Numbered from the stretch's first letter, positions 8,415 through 16,902 are shown. The stretch is DNA of 64,000 nucleotides from Shimia sp. R9_2 (GCF_017743735.1 NZ_JAGHRO010000006.1:124001-188000); one strand, 5' to 3'. The notes: a model not told the origin generated them from the letters alone. Program-made: numbers and translations.

Positions 8415-9203
8415 ATGTCATTCACGCTTGCCACCTGGAACATCAACTCCGTGCGTCTGCGCGAGCCGATTGTGCAAAAGCTGATGCAGGAAGAAGCCCC
8501 CGACGTGCTCTGCCTTCAGGAATGCAAAAGCCCCGTGGACAAGATTCCGATGGAAGGCTTTGCCGCCCTTGGCTACACCCACATGGTCGCGCGCGGTCAG
8601 AAGGGCTACAACGGCGTGGCGATCTTCTCCAAGATCCCAATGGAGGAGGCGGGCAGTGAGGATTTTGCCGATCTCGGCCATGCCCGCCACATTGCCGGGC
8701 GATTGGAAAACGGCGTGACCGTCCACAATTTCTACGTACCCGCGGGCGGCGATGTGCCGGATCGGGAGCAAAACGAGAAATTTGGCCAGAAGCTCGACTA
8801 CCTTGCCGACATGCGGGACTACTTCAAACGCGAAGATATGAGCAAATCCATCATGGTGGGCGATCTCAACATTGCGCCGCGCGAAGATGACGTCTGGGAT
8901 CACAAGAAACTTCTGAAAGTGGTGAGCCACACCCCGATTGAGGTCGAAAAGCTTGCCGAAACCCAGGAGGCGGGCGGCTGGGTGGACATCACCCGGCAGG
9001 ACATCCCTGAGGGCAAGCTCTACAGCTGGTGGTCCTATCGCGCGCGCGATTGGGACGCGGCGGATAAGGGCCGTAGGCTTGATCACATCTGGGCCACGCC
9101 AGATATTTCCAACGCCGCGCATTCAAGCCGCGTGCTGCGCGCGGCCCGTGGCTGGGAAAAGCCGTCAGACCACGCGCCGATCTTTGCCACCTTCGACCTA
9201 TAG
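8415..9203 (+). CDS. xth: Exodeoxyribonuclease III (AP endonuclease)
   Basis: A 262-residue Mg-dependent nuclease of the ExoIII family that cleaves at abasic sites and trims 3' blocks in base-excision repair. It shows LATWNINSVR, the metal-binding Glu36 in LCLQECK, NFYVPAGGD, GDLNIAPREDDVWD, RRLDHIWATPD and the C-terminal catalytic SDHAPIFATF. Length and motif order are standard. The start at 8415 follows GAGGGAGAGCTCC. It is a single-gene unit. Confidence 0.96.
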   Translation: MSFTLATWNINSVRLREPIVQKLMQEEAPDVLCLQECKSPVDKIPMEGFAALGYTHMVARGQKGYNGVAIFSKIPMEEAGSEDFADLGHARHIAGRLENGVTVHNFYVPAGGDVPDREQNEKFGQKLDYLADMRDYFKREDMSKSIMVGDLNIAPREDDVWDHKKLLKVVSHTPIEVEKLAETQEAGGWVDITRQDIPEGKLYSWWSYRARDWDAADKGRRLDHIWATPDISNAAHSSRVLRAARGWEKPSDHAPIFATFDL

Positions 9204-9298
9204 CCGTTTGCGTTTGACTTGAATCGCTTGTTCGCTGCCTCTCCCTTTCGGTCGAACGCGAAAAGCGATCCCTTTGCCTCACGTTAAACGCAAGCGGC
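9204..9298. repeat. Imperfect inverted repeat after xth
   Basis: The outer arms CCGTTTGCGTTTGAC (9204-9218) and GTTAAACGCAAGCGG (9283-9297) pair at 13 of 15 positions. Inside them ATCGCTT pairs with AAGCGAT, and TTCG with CGAA. The whole ~95 bp could fold into one long stem. It starts immediately after the xth stop and has no T-run, so it is not a classic terminator. It may be a decayed MITE/REP-like element. Confidence 0.55.
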
Positions 9299-9413
9299 AT
9301 TATAAAACACCCGCGACTTTGCCCGCTTTTGCTGCGCGCCAAAACCAACTCCTCCCTTGGTTTCTGCGCCGCATCTCGCCATATAGGGGGCAAGGTCCAG
9401 ACGGAGACAAAAG

Positions 9414-10340
9414 ATGATGGATATTCTTGGCGGAGGCGCACAGACCGCGCCCGCAAATGGTGATCTGATCAAAGACGTATCTGAAGCCACTTTTATGGCC
9501 GATGTTGTGGATGCATCCATGACCGTGCCGGTGATCGTGGATTTCTGGGCGCCTTGGTGCGGACCCTGCAAAACCCTCGGCCCGGCGCTTGAGGCGGCTG
9601 TGACCGCAGCGGGCGGCGCGGTGAAAATGGCCAAGGTCAATGTGGATGAAAACCAGATGATTGCAGGCCAGATGCGCGTGCAATCCATCCCAACCGTCTA
9701 TGCCTTCTGGCAAGGCCAGCCGGTTGACGGTTTTCAGGGCGCGCTGCCGCCCAGCGAGATCGACGCCTTTGTGGCGCGCGTGGTGGAGGCCGGTGGCGGC
9801 GCCATGCCGGATGGCGGCTTGGCCGATGCGCTGGCCGCAGCGGAAGAGATGCTGGGCGAGGGCGATGCCACCTCTGCGGCAGAAACCTTTGCCGCCATTG
9901 CCGAGCAAGACCCTGAAAACGCAGCCGCATTTGCGGGCATGGCGCGCGCCTATCTGGCGCTTGGCCAGACCGATCAGGCTGAGGCTGTGATCAACGGCGC
10001 GCCGGAGGCCATCTCTGATGCCGCTGAAATCGAAGCGGTGCGCGCCCAGATCGAACTGGCCCGTCAGGCAGAAAACGCTGGCCCCGTGGCAGAGCTGCGT
10101 GCGGCTGTGGAGGCGGATCCCGACAACCATCAGGCGCGCCTCGATCTGGCGCAGGCGCTGCATGCCGCCGATCAGGTTGAAGAGGCTGTGACCGAGCTGC
10201 TGGAGCTGTTCCGTCGGGATCGCGAATGGAACGACGGCGCAGCCAAGGCCCAGCTCTTCACCATCTTTGAGGCGCTTCCAGCCAATGACCCTGTGGTGCT
10301 CAATGGGCGTCGTAAACTGAGCTCGCTGATCTTTGCATGA
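9414..10340 (+). CDS. Thioredoxin-TPR co-chaperone, CnoX/YbbN-like
   Basis: A 308-residue protein with an N-terminal thioredoxin fold (FWAPWCGPCK, active-site WCGPC at residues 48-52, and the cis-Pro in QSIPTVYAFW) followed by about 170 residues of TPR-like helices. This is the CnoX/YbbN layout, in which the protein holds oxidised clients and passes them to chaperonins. Unlike E. coli YbbN, which has SxxC, it keeps both redox cysteines, so it may be a true reductase. A second ATG lies at 9417. It is followed closely by the Lon-domain and Trm112 genes on the same strand. Confidence 0.92.
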   Translation: MMDILGGGAQTAPANGDLIKDVSEATFMADVVDASMTVPVIVDFWAPWCGPCKTLGPALEAAVTAAGGAVKMAKVNVDENQMIAGQMRVQSIPTVYAFWQGQPVDGFQGALPPSEIDAFVARVVEAGGGAMPDGGLADALAAAEEMLGEGDATSAAETFAAIAEQDPENAAAFAGMARAYLALGQTDQAEAVINGAPEAISDAAEIEAVRAQIELARQAENAGPVAELRAAVEADPDNHQARLDLAQALHAADQVEEAVTELLELFRRDREWNDGAAKAQLFTIFEALPANDPVVLNGRRKLSSLIFA

Positions 10341-10381
10341 TCGCGCTTTGCGGATCAGGCGTTCCAGAGTAGGCTTCTGCC

Positions 10382-11026
10382 ATGTTCAAAGCCGCTGACC
10401 TTCCGGAAACGCTGGCGGTGTTTCCTTTGCCCGGGGCGCTGATGTTGCCCCGCGCGCGCCTTCCGCTGCACATCTTTGAACCGCGCTATCTGGCGATGCT
10501 GGATGACGCGCTCAAAACCTCAGAGCGCCTGATCGGGATGATCCAGCCCAACGAGGTGCCGGGGCGGGACGGCTCCGGCCTGCACACCATCGGCTGCGCC
10601 GGGCGCATCACTCAGTTTTCAGAGACCGACGACAATCGCTATCTGATCACCCTCTCGGGCGTGTCACGCTTTCGGGTGCTGCAGGAGGTCGAAGGGTTTG
10701 CGCCTTACCGCCGCTGTCAGGTGCTATGGGACGGTTTTGAGCGCGATCTGGGCGGCACGGAAAATGATCCGGGCTTTCAGCGCCCGGCCTTCATGGATCT
10801 GCTCAAGCGGTATTTTGACCAACGCGAGCTGTCGACCGACTGGGACACGCTCAAAGATGCGGATGACGAGTTGCTGATCAACTCGCTTTCGATGCTTCTG
10901 GAGTTTGGCGCAGAGGACAAACAGGCGCTGCTGGAGGCGCCTTCGCTGACCACGCGCCGCGAAACCCTTGTGACACTTTTGGAATTTGCACTGCGCAGCG
11001 GTGACGGAGAGGACTTGATACAATGA
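10382..11026 (+). CDS. Lon substrate-binding (LON N-terminal) domain protein
   Basis: A 214-residue stand-alone LON N-terminal domain protein. It opens with [38 protein letters not shown], the typical PLP..[10 protein letters not shown] motif, and contains [12 protein letters not shown] and [11 protein letters not shown]. It lacks the ATPase and protease parts of Lon. These solo proteins probably handle substrates, but the role is not known. It lies between the CnoX-like gene and a Trm112 gene whose ATG overlaps its stop. Confidence 0.9.
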   Translation: MFKAADLPETLAVFPLPGALMLPRARLPLHIFEPRYLAMLDDALKTSERLIGMIQPNEVPGRDGSGLHTIGCAGRITQFSETDDNRYLITLSGVSRFRVLQEVEGFAPYRRCQVLWDGFERDLGGTENDPGFQRPAFMDLLKRYFDQRELSTDWDTLKDADDELLINSLSMLLEFGAEDKQALLEAPSLTTRRETLVTLLEFALRSGDGEDLIQ

Positions 11027-11226
11027 TGGATGCGCAAACCGAGCCGCAGCTTGACCCGAAATTTGACCGCCGGATGCTGGAAGCGCTGGTCTGCCCGCAG
11101 ACCGGGCGGACTTTGGAATATGACGCTGAACAGCAGGAGCTGATCTCCCGCGCGGCTGGTCTCGCCTTCCCGATCCGCGCAGGCATCCCTGTGATGTTGA
11201 TCGACGAAGCCCGCGTGATCGAGTGA
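11023..11226 (+). CDS. Trm112 family small protein
   Basis: A 67-residue Trm112/YcaR-like protein ([53 protein letters not shown]). The family typically binds and activates methyltransferases. Here only one CxxT-type half of the usual zinc site is visible (VCPQTG), so it probably does not hold zinc, as in many proteobacterial members. The ATG at 11023 overlaps the Lon-domain stop (ATGA), implying coupled translation. Confidence 0.88.
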   Translation: MMDAQTEPQLDPKFDRRMLEALVCPQTGRTLEYDAEQQELISRAAGLAFPIRAGIPVMLIDEARVIE

Positions 11227-11255
11227 ACTCAAAGTTAAGCCATTGAAAGAAGGCT

Positions 11256-11315
11256 GAGGGGGCCAGCCCCCTCGCGCTTTGCGCTCACCCCCGGGATATT
11301 TGACGAATGAGAAGC
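11256..11315 (+). repeat. Dispersed short repeat, copy 2, with terminator-like stem
   Basis: GAGGGGG and CCCCCTC pair around CCAG, followed by GCGCTTTGCGC and then CACCCCCGGGATATTTGAC and GAATGAGAAGCG. The second part matches the copies near 5654 and 20945. It lies between the convergent Trm112 and hydroxylase genes, where it may end both transcripts. Confidence 0.65.
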
Positions 11316-11325
11316 GCTGGCGCGT

Positions 11326-12540
11326 CTACTGCATCAGCTTGGGCAATTCACCATTGAGGCCCGCGGCCTCGCGCATGAAGGTGCGGCGCAGGCCCGGCAT
11401 TGCCCCCACAAGCCCCATGCCCACATCCCGCGCGGCGCGCAGCAGTGGGTTGTCGTTGGAAAAGAGCTTGTTGGTCAGATCAGTTGCGGCCACCAGCGTT
11501 GCGGTGTCAAAGCGGCGCCATTCCTGATAGCGCCCCAACACCAGCAGCGAGGCGATGTCTTCGCCGCGCTGCTGCGCCTCGGTCAAGATTTGTGCCAGCG
11601 CGGCCACATCGCGCAGACCGGCGTTGAGGCCCTGTCCGGCAATCGGGTGCATGCCATGGGCCGCATCCCCCACCAGCGCCACGCGCTCTGCGATGAAGCT
11701 GTTGGCCACCGACAGGCTCAGCGGATAGGTGAAGCGGTTGCCTGCCAATTCGATCTCTCCAAGGAAATCGCCAAAGCGCGGGCGCAGTACCGCCATGTAA
11801 TCTTCGTCAGACAGCGCATGGATGGCGGCGGCAGCCTCGTCGGTTTCCGACCAGACAATGGAGCTCATATTGTTTGGCAGGGGCAGGATCGCCAGCGGGC
11901 CGGGGGGCATGAAGAACTGATGCGCCACGCCATTGTGGGGCTTTTCATGTTTGATCGCGCAGACCAGCGCGGTCTGCCCATAGCCCCAGCCGGTGCGTTT
12001 GATACGCGCGCGTTTGCCAACACCGGTCTGCCGCCCGTCACAGCCCACCAGCAGCCTAGCGCGTCGCGTCGTGTCATCACTCAGCGTGACCGTCACGCCG
12101 CTGACATCAACCGCTTGATCGGTAACCTCTGTGCCGGAAATCAGCGTGATCTTCGGCTCGGCTTCCATCGCCGTCAGGAAAGCGCGGTAAAGGAAGCGGT
12201 CCTCTAGCATGAACCCCATCGGGCCTTCTTCGATCTCGCGGTGGTCAAAATGCATGAAGAACGGTGCCGGCCCTTCGCCTGCGCGCCCGTCTGAGACCTT
12301 GATGTCGCGCATCGGCTCGGCCTGATCCGCCACCTGTTCCCAGACACCAATCGCGCTCAGCAGCCGCTTGGAGGCCAGCGCCAGCGCATAGCCGCGCCCG
12401 TCAAAGTTGCCTGCCGCCCGTGCGGGGGCAGGGCGCGCATCCACAACGGTCACATCAAAGCCCGCCTGCGCGAGCGCCAGCGCCAGGGCAGGGCCGTTCA
12501 GCCCGCCACCAGCGATCAGAATATCGGTGTCAAAACTCAT
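11326..12540 (-). CDS. UbiH/UbiF-type FAD monooxygenase (ubiquinone hydroxylase)
   Basis: A 404-residue class A flavin monooxygenase of the UbiH/UbiF/VisC group, which hydroxylates the ring of ubiquinone precursors. It has the FAD-binding DILIAGGGLNGPALALALAQAGFDVTVVDARP, the middle DG-type LLVGCDGRQTGVGKRARI and the second FAD motif ERVALVGDAAHGMHPIAGQGLNAGLRDVAAL. The start at 12540 gives the conserved N-terminus; a longer frame is not needed. It is divergent from the amidase gene. Which ring position it acts on cannot be told from motifs. Confidence 0.9.
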   Translation of the reverse strand: MSFDTDILIAGGGLNGPALALALAQAGFDVTVVDARPAPARAAGNFDGRGYALALASKRLLSAIGVWEQVADQAEPMRDIKVSDGRAGEGPAPFFMHFDHREIEEGPMGFMLEDRFLYRAFLTAMEAEPKITLISGTEVTDQAVDVSGVTVTLSDDTTRRARLLVGCDGRQTGVGKRARIKRTGWGYGQTALVCAIKHEKPHNGVAHQFFMPPGPLAILPLPNNMSSIVWSETDEAAAAIHALSDEDYMAVLRPRFGDFLGEIELAGNRFTYPLSLSVANSFIAERVALVGDAAHGMHPIAGQGLNAGLRDVAALAQILTEAQQRGEDIASLLVLGRYQEWRRFDTATLVAATDLTNKLFSNDNPLLRAARDVGMGLVGAMPGLRRTFMREAAGLNGELPKLMQ

Positions 12541-12624
12541 GACGCCAATATGGGTGTCGGTTCGGGATTGTCCATGCGCGATTGCGCCGCTACCGTCGCG
12601 CTGATCAGAGGTTTGGAGAGCAAA

Positions 12625-14001
12625 ATGTTGGAATGGCTGAAAATGGGCGTTGCGGATCTGGGGCGCGGGATCGAGGCCGGGGCAATAGATCCGGTGGCGC
12701 TGACCGAAACCTATCTGACCGCCATTGAAGGCCATACTCTGCGCGACCGCATCTATTCTGCGATCACCCGCGAGCGCGCGCTGGCAGAAGCCGCTGCCGC
12801 AGCCGAACGCGCCCGTCTGGGGCTGCGCCTGTCACCGCTCGATGGTGTGCCGATCAGCTGGAAAGACCTGTTTGACGGCGCCGGTGTGGTGACGGAAGCC
12901 GGGTCTGCCCTGCTCAAGGGCCGTGTGCCGCAGGAAGACGCTGAAGTGCTCGCCAATGCCACCGTCATGGGGCTGATCTGTCTTGGCAAAACCCATATGA
13001 GCGAGCTGGCGTTTTCAGGTCTTGGCCTCAACCCGATCACCGCCACACCGCCCTGCGTGAACGATCACGATGCGGTGCCCGGCGGCTCCTCGTCCGGGGC
13101 GGCCACCAGCGTGGCGTTTGACCTTGCGCCTGCGGGCATCGGCTCTGACACCGGCGGCTCGGTGCGCATCCCGGCGGCGTGGAATGATCTTGTTGGTCTG
13201 AAAACCACGCCGGGGCGGATTTCGTGCAAAGGCGTGGTGCCGCTGTGCCGCAGCTTTGACACCATCGGCCCGCTCACCCGCACAGTAGAGGACGCCGCGC
13301 TGCTCTTTGCCATGCTGGATGGCAGCGCGCCGGTCGATCTGCGCGGTGCATCGCTTGCTGGCAAAAGGTTCGCTGTGCTGGAAACCATCGCGCTTGAGGG
13401 CGTGCGCGAGGCCCCTATGGCGGGTTTTGAGCGCGCCATCCACCGCATCGAAGTCGCTGGCGCGTCGCTGGAGTTCATTCAGGCGCCGGAGATTGCCGAG
13501 GCCATGTCCCTCACCGCGCCGCTTTACACTGCGGAGGCTTATGGCGAGTGGAAGGACACCATCGAGGCGGCACCGGACAAGATGTTTGACCAGATCCTGG
13601 AGCGCTTCCGCGCCGGGGCCACCATCACCGGGCCGGATTACGTCGCCGCTTGGCAGCGCCTGCATGAATTGCGCGCCATCTGGGAGGCGCGCATTGCCAG
13701 CTATGACGCTGTTGTGCTGCCCACCGCCCCGATCCTGCCGCCCAATGTGGAACGCCTGATGACCGATCAGGAGTATTACATCACCGAAAACCTGCTCGCC
13801 CTGCGCAACACCCGCATCGGCAACCTCATGGGCAGCGCGGGCATCACCCTGCCCACGGATGTGCCCTCTTGTGGTGTGATGCTCTTGGTCAAAGGCGGCG
13901 ATGAGGCGCGCCTGTTGCGCTTGGCCGCCGCCGTGGAGCCGCTTTTTCATTCAGACTACGCCTCGCGTCACCTGACAAAGCCCGCTAAAAGCGGCGCATG
14001 A
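12625..14001 (+). CDS. Amidase-signature family hydrolase
   Basis: A 458-residue amidase-signature enzyme. The Ser-cisSer-Lys triad is visible: Lys80 in PISWKDLFDG, Ser155 in PGGSSSGAA, and nucleophile Ser179 in GSDTGGSVRIPAAW. The family contains GatA and many broad amidases. This one lacks GatB/GatC neighbours and is shorter than GatA, so a stand-alone amide hydrolase is more likely; its substrate is unknown. The start ATG at 12625 follows TTGGAGAG. Its stop overlaps the next start by ATGA. Confidence 0.9.
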   Translation: MLEWLKMGVADLGRGIEAGAIDPVALTETYLTAIEGHTLRDRIYSAITRERALAEAAAAAERARLGLRLSPLDGVPISWKDLFDGAGVVTEAGSALLKGRVPQEDAEVLANATVMGLICLGKTHMSELAFSGLGLNPITATPPCVNDHDAVPGGSSSGAATSVAFDLAPAGIGSDTGGSVRIPAAWNDLVGLKTTPGRISCKGVVPLCRSFDTIGPLTRTVEDAALLFAMLDGSAPVDLRGASLAGKRFAVLETIALEGVREAPMAGFERAIHRIEVAGASLEFIQAPEIAEAMSLTAPLYTAEAYGEWKDTIEAAPDKMFDQILERFRAGATITGPDYVAAWQRLHELRAIWEARIASYDAVVLPTAPILPPNVERLMTDQEYYITENLLALRNTRIGNLMGSAGITLPTDVPSCGVMLLVKGGDEARLLRLAAAVEPLFHSDYASRHLTKPAKSGA

Positions 14002-15098
14002 AAAAATTTGAAATCTTTGTGGTGACCGCGCCGGGGCTGGAAAAGCCTCTGGCGGCGGAAATGGCGGATCTGGGCTTCAAAAAGCCCAAAATGATGCCCG
14101 GCGGCGTGCGTTTTCGCGGCAACTGGCAGGATGTCTGGCGCGCCAACCTCAGCCTGCGCGGCGCGGTGCGCGTGCTGGCGCGGATCGACAATTTTCAGGC
14201 CATGCACCTCAATCAGCTGGAGCGGCTGATCGCGGATATGCCATGGCGGCAATATCTGCGTACCGATGTGCCGTTGAAGGTGGATGTCGCCACGCAGAAA
14301 TCCAAAATCTACCACGCTGGCGCCGCCAAAGAGCGCATCGAGCGGGGCTTGGCCACCGCCGTCGGCGCGCCCATTTCGGCTGAGGCCGACGTGGTGGTGA
14401 AGGCGCGGATCGACAACAATATGGTCACCCTCTCGCTCGACACCACGGGCGAAAGCCTGCACAAGCGCGGCCATAAATCCGCCGTCGCCAAGGCCCCCAT
14501 GCGTGAAAACATGGCCGCCATGTTCCTGCGCCAGCTTGGCTTTGATGGCAGCCAGCCGGTCTATGACCCGATGTGCGGCTCCGGCACTTCTGTGATCGAA
14601 GCGGCCGAGATCGCCGCCGGGCTTCTGCCGGGGCGCTCCCGCAGCTTTGCCTTTCAGCAGCTCGCCAATTTTGACATCGAGGCGTTCCAAGCGCTGCGCA
14701 ATGCCGAGGCAACTGCGCCCAAAGCACGCTTCTTTGGCTCCGACAAAGACGCCGGTGCGATCCGCATGGCAGGCGAAAACGCCAGCCGCGCAGAGGTGGC
14801 CGACTGGGCCAGCTTTGCCCAGAAAAGCGCAGGCGAGATCACGCCGCCAGATGGCCCGCCCGGTATCGTCGTGGTGAACCCGCCTTACGGCGCACGCATC
14901 GGCGACAAAAAGAGGCTGTTTGCGCTTTATGCAAGCTTCGGCAAAGCGCTCTCGCAGCATTTCTCCGGCTGGACCGTGGGCATTGTCACCACCGACACAG
15001 GGCTCGCCCGCGCCACCGGTCTGCCGCTGGAAACACCTTTTGCCACCGTGGCGCATGGCGGGTTGAAGGTGCAGCTCTACACTTGTGAGGTGCCTTAG
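13998..15098 (+). CDS. THUMP-domain RNA (guanine-N2) methyltransferase
   Basis: A 366-residue class I SAM methyltransferase. The N-terminal FEIFVVTAPGLEKPLAAEMADLGF and VRFRGNWQDVWRANLSLRGAVRVL form the ferredoxin-like/THUMP RNA-binding part. The C-terminal part has the SAM site YDPMCGSGTSVIEAAEIAAG and the catalytic VVNPPYGAR (Asn294 onward). It resembles the N-terminal half of RlmL, which modifies 23S rRNA G2445. It overlaps the amidase stop by ATGA. Its TAG stop (15096-15098) coincides with the left edge of the MITE, and the TA duplication leaves the reading frame intact. Confidence 0.9.
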   Translation: MKKFEIFVVTAPGLEKPLAAEMADLGFKKPKMMPGGVRFRGNWQDVWRANLSLRGAVRVLARIDNFQAMHLNQLERLIADMPWRQYLRTDVPLKVDVATQKSKIYHAGAAKERIERGLATAVGAPISAEADVVVKARIDNNMVTLSLDTTGESLHKRGHKSAVAKAPMRENMAAMFLRQLGFDGSQPVYDPMCGSGTSVIEAAEIAAGLLPGRSRSFAFQQLANFDIEAFQALRNAEATAPKARFFGSDKDAGAIRMAGENASRAEVADWASFAQKSAGEITPPDGPPGIVVVNPPYGARIGDKKRLFALYASFGKALSQHFSGWTVGIVTTDTGLARATGLPLETPFATVAHGGLKVQLYTCEVP

Positions 15099-15362
15099 GC
15101 GGCGTCTGCATTTAGACATGTCACCGGCGCGAGACGGATTTGGCTTCTGACAAGGCGTTCACACTGTAGCGATCTGGTTGATCGGAAGGTGTGAACAACG
15201 CATGCAGGGACCAAATCCGCCGCGTCGCAAAGCGATTTTGCCAAAAACTGCCCTTGCTGCGTTGTTTTCGCTTGAAAGGGAGCCACCCTTCCTGCGCGAA
15301 AGCGCCTTGCAAGCCCAGATTTTGGTCTGAAACCGGTGGCATGTATAAATGCAGACGCCGCC
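15098..15362. mobile_element. 265-bp MITE with 30-bp terminal inverted repeats and TA duplication
   Basis: The ends are 30-bp inverted repeats (15098-15127 and 15333-15362) that differ at two positions; the outer 17 bp, GGCGGCGTCTGCATTTA, are perfect. A TA flanks each end (15096-15097 and 15363-15364), as with Tc1/mariner-IS630 type elements. No transposase is encoded. The inside holds nested inverted repeats (GTTCACAC/GTGTGAAC; GGATTTGG/CCAAATCC). Removing it with one TA gives stop TAG, then GACAGGAGCC, then the next ATG 18 bp after the stop, which is a perfect operon junction. Confidence 0.85.
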
Positions 15363-15383
15363 TAGGACAGGAGCCGCAAAGCG

Positions 15384-16097
15384 ATGAGCCATCCACCTCT
15401 GCATCTCTGGGGCATCCATGCGCCGCTTGAAGAGCTCACGGGTGGCCATCGCAATACGGTCTGGCGCACGTGCGGCCTGTCCAACGATCTGGTGTTCAAA
15501 TCCACCCAACGGTCAGAGGCGGCCATGGTCTGGCTTTCAGAGGTGCAGGCCATCGCCCGCAGCGCAGGACTGAATGTGCCGCACATGCGTCGCAGCCTGT
15601 CCGGCGCGTGGATCGCTGAGGGCTGGATATGTGAGGAGCTTGTCGAGGGGGCGGCGATACCGCCTGCCGTAGCCTCTGACCTCTCCGCCCCGCTCAACCG
15701 GTTTCACGAAATGAGCCGCGCAGTGTCTCAACGGCCCGGGTTTTGCGCCACCTTCGACCTGCTGACCCGCGCGGCGGGTGGTGACGTCGATCTCTCGCAG
15801 ATGCCCGCCGATCTTGTAGCCCTGTGCCGGGCCGCTTGGAGTGCCGTGCAAACCGCGCCGCTCTGTGTGGTGCATGGCGACCTTGCGCCGGGCAATCTGC
15901 TGCGTGATCCGCTGGGGCATCTCTGGCTGATTGACTGGGATGAATGCCGCCGCGACCTGCCGCTTTTTGATCGGGTGATGCTTGAGCCGTTGGGGCCGGA
16001 GGCGCGTCGTGCCCATCTCGCATGGGAGGTGGCCTGCGGCTGGCAGCGGGAGCCGGAACACGCCCGTCAACTTGCTCGAGACCTGCGCGGATTTTGA
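15384..16097 (+). CDS. Aminoglycoside phosphotransferase/choline kinase-fold protein
   Basis: A 237-residue small kinase-like protein of the APH family. It has the catalytic loop VVHGDLAPGNLLRD (His164, Asp166) and the metal-binding LWLIDWDECRRDLPLFD. The N-terminal glycine loop is short (ELTGGHRNTVWRT). Such proteins phosphorylate small molecules such as choline, sugars or antibiotics; the substrate here is unknown. The start at 15384 has GACAGGAGCC. The MITE just upstream separates it from the methyltransferase gene with which it once probably formed an operon. A TATAAA in the MITE's right end (15344-15349) may now drive it. Confidence 0.82.
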   Translation: MSHPPLHLWGIHAPLEELTGGHRNTVWRTCGLSNDLVFKSTQRSEAAMVWLSEVQAIARSAGLNVPHMRRSLSGAWIAEGWICEELVEGAAIPPAVASDLSAPLNRFHEMSRAVSQRPGFCATFDLLTRAAGGDVDLSQMPADLVALCRAAWSAVQTAPLCVVHGDLAPGNLLRDPLGHLWLIDWDECRRDLPLFDRVMLEPLGPEARRAHLAWEVACGWQREPEHARQLARDLRGF

Positions 16098-16100
16098 GCT

Positions 16101-16312
16101 GTGAAATTCACGCAACGCGCGCTGGGGTAACCTTTTTTCGGACCGAAATTTCGCACCTACGCGATACAGCCGCAATACAGACGCGATACCGACGTTGTTT
16201 TTTATGGTTAACGCGGCTTTTGGCGCGCGCAACAAATGTGAAGATCGCGTGAAAAAGTGCTTTGAAATTTCACCAAACTGAGGCACCGTGAAATTCGAGG
16301 GAAAAATTTCAC
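16101..16312. promoter_or_regulatory. Cluster of GTGAAATTTCAC-type palindromes (candidate operators)
   Basis: The gap before the XRE-cupin gene holds GTGAAATTCAC (16101-16111), CGAAATTTCG (16144-16153), TGAAATTTCA (16263-16272) and GTGAAATT paired with AATTTCAC (16288-16312). All are variants of one palindrome and are absent from most other gaps. The last lies directly before the proposed ATG. They are the likely binding sites of the regulator encoded downstream, giving autoregulation. Confidence 0.6.
16161..16193 (-). repeat. Three 11-bp tandem repeats, array A
   Basis: Read on the plus strand: GCGATACAGCC, GCAATACAGAC, GCGATACCGAC, head to tail with an exact 11-bp period. The reverse complement matches array B at 56431-56474 (35 of 41 positions, including a shared flanking AGGTGC). 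It lies between palindromes in the gap upstream of the XRE-cupin gene. Confidence 0.75.
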
Positions 16313-16329
16313 GACTGGATTCGCGCTAT

Positions 16330-16902
16330 ATGCTGCACGATGTGCCCCAAAACCCCCAGACGCTTGGCGCCGATCTGCGTGCGCTGCGCAAGGCGCGCGG
16401 CCTGACATTGACGGATATGGCAGAAGCGCTGGAACGGTCTGTGGGGTGGCTCAGTCAGGTCGAGCGCGACAAGTCCGAACCGACCATTTCCGATCTCCGT
16501 CAAATCGCACAAGTCCTTGAAGTTCCTATGTCTATGCTGTTCGGTCAGTCCTCTGCGCTGGCCCATGAACAGGGCTATATCGTCCGCGCAGGCGCCCGCC
16601 GTCCGATGGGTGGCAGCGAGGAAGGGCTGATCGAAGAGCTGCTTTCGCCGGATCTCACGGATGATTTTGAGATGGTGCATTCCACCTTCGCGCCCCGCTC
16701 CGAGATGCAAGTGCCCGCCACCCGACCGACGCAGGAAGTGGGCTATGTGGTTGAAGGCAAACTGAATTTACGGATCGGCACACAGGAATTTTCGGTCGGC
16801 CCGGGCGACAGCTTCCGCATCCGCGGCGAAGAATACCACTGGTCCAACCCGCACGACGACCCCTGTGTCGCGATCTGGGTGATCGCCCCGCCGGTCTATT
16901 GA
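16330..16902 (+). CDS. XRE-cupin transcriptional regulator
   Basis: About 190 residues. The N-terminal Cro/C1 helix-turn-helix (LGADLRALRKARGLTLTDMAEALERSVGWLSQVERDKSEPTISDLRQIAQVLEVPMSMLFG) is followed by a C-terminal cupin barrel (EVGYVVEGKLNLRIGTQEFSVGPGDSFRIRGEEYHW) that senses a small ligand. I prefer ATG 16330. A GTG at 16288 would add 14 residues but lies inside a perfect palindrome that looks like an operator; the 16330 start has no clear SD, so this is uncertain. It leads the LysE-dehydrogenase-BHMT run, which it probably controls. Confidence 0.88.
   Translation: MLHDVPQNPQTLGADLRALRKARGLTLTDMAEALERSVGWLSQVERDKSEPTISDLRQIAQVLEVPMSMLFGQSSALAHEQGYIVRAGARRPMGGSEEGLIEELLSPDLTDDFEMVHSTFAPRSEMQVPATRPTQEVGYVVEGKLNLRIGTQEFSVGPGDSFRIRGEEYHWSNPHDDPCVAIWVIAPPVY

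Noticed and set aside
16288..16902. GTG start for the XRE-cupin regulator, adding 14 residues
   Set aside because: The GTG is the first half of a perfect GTGAAATT/AATTTCAC palindrome and its GAGG is only 4 bp away; the extra residues do not look like family sequence. Kept as an alternative only.
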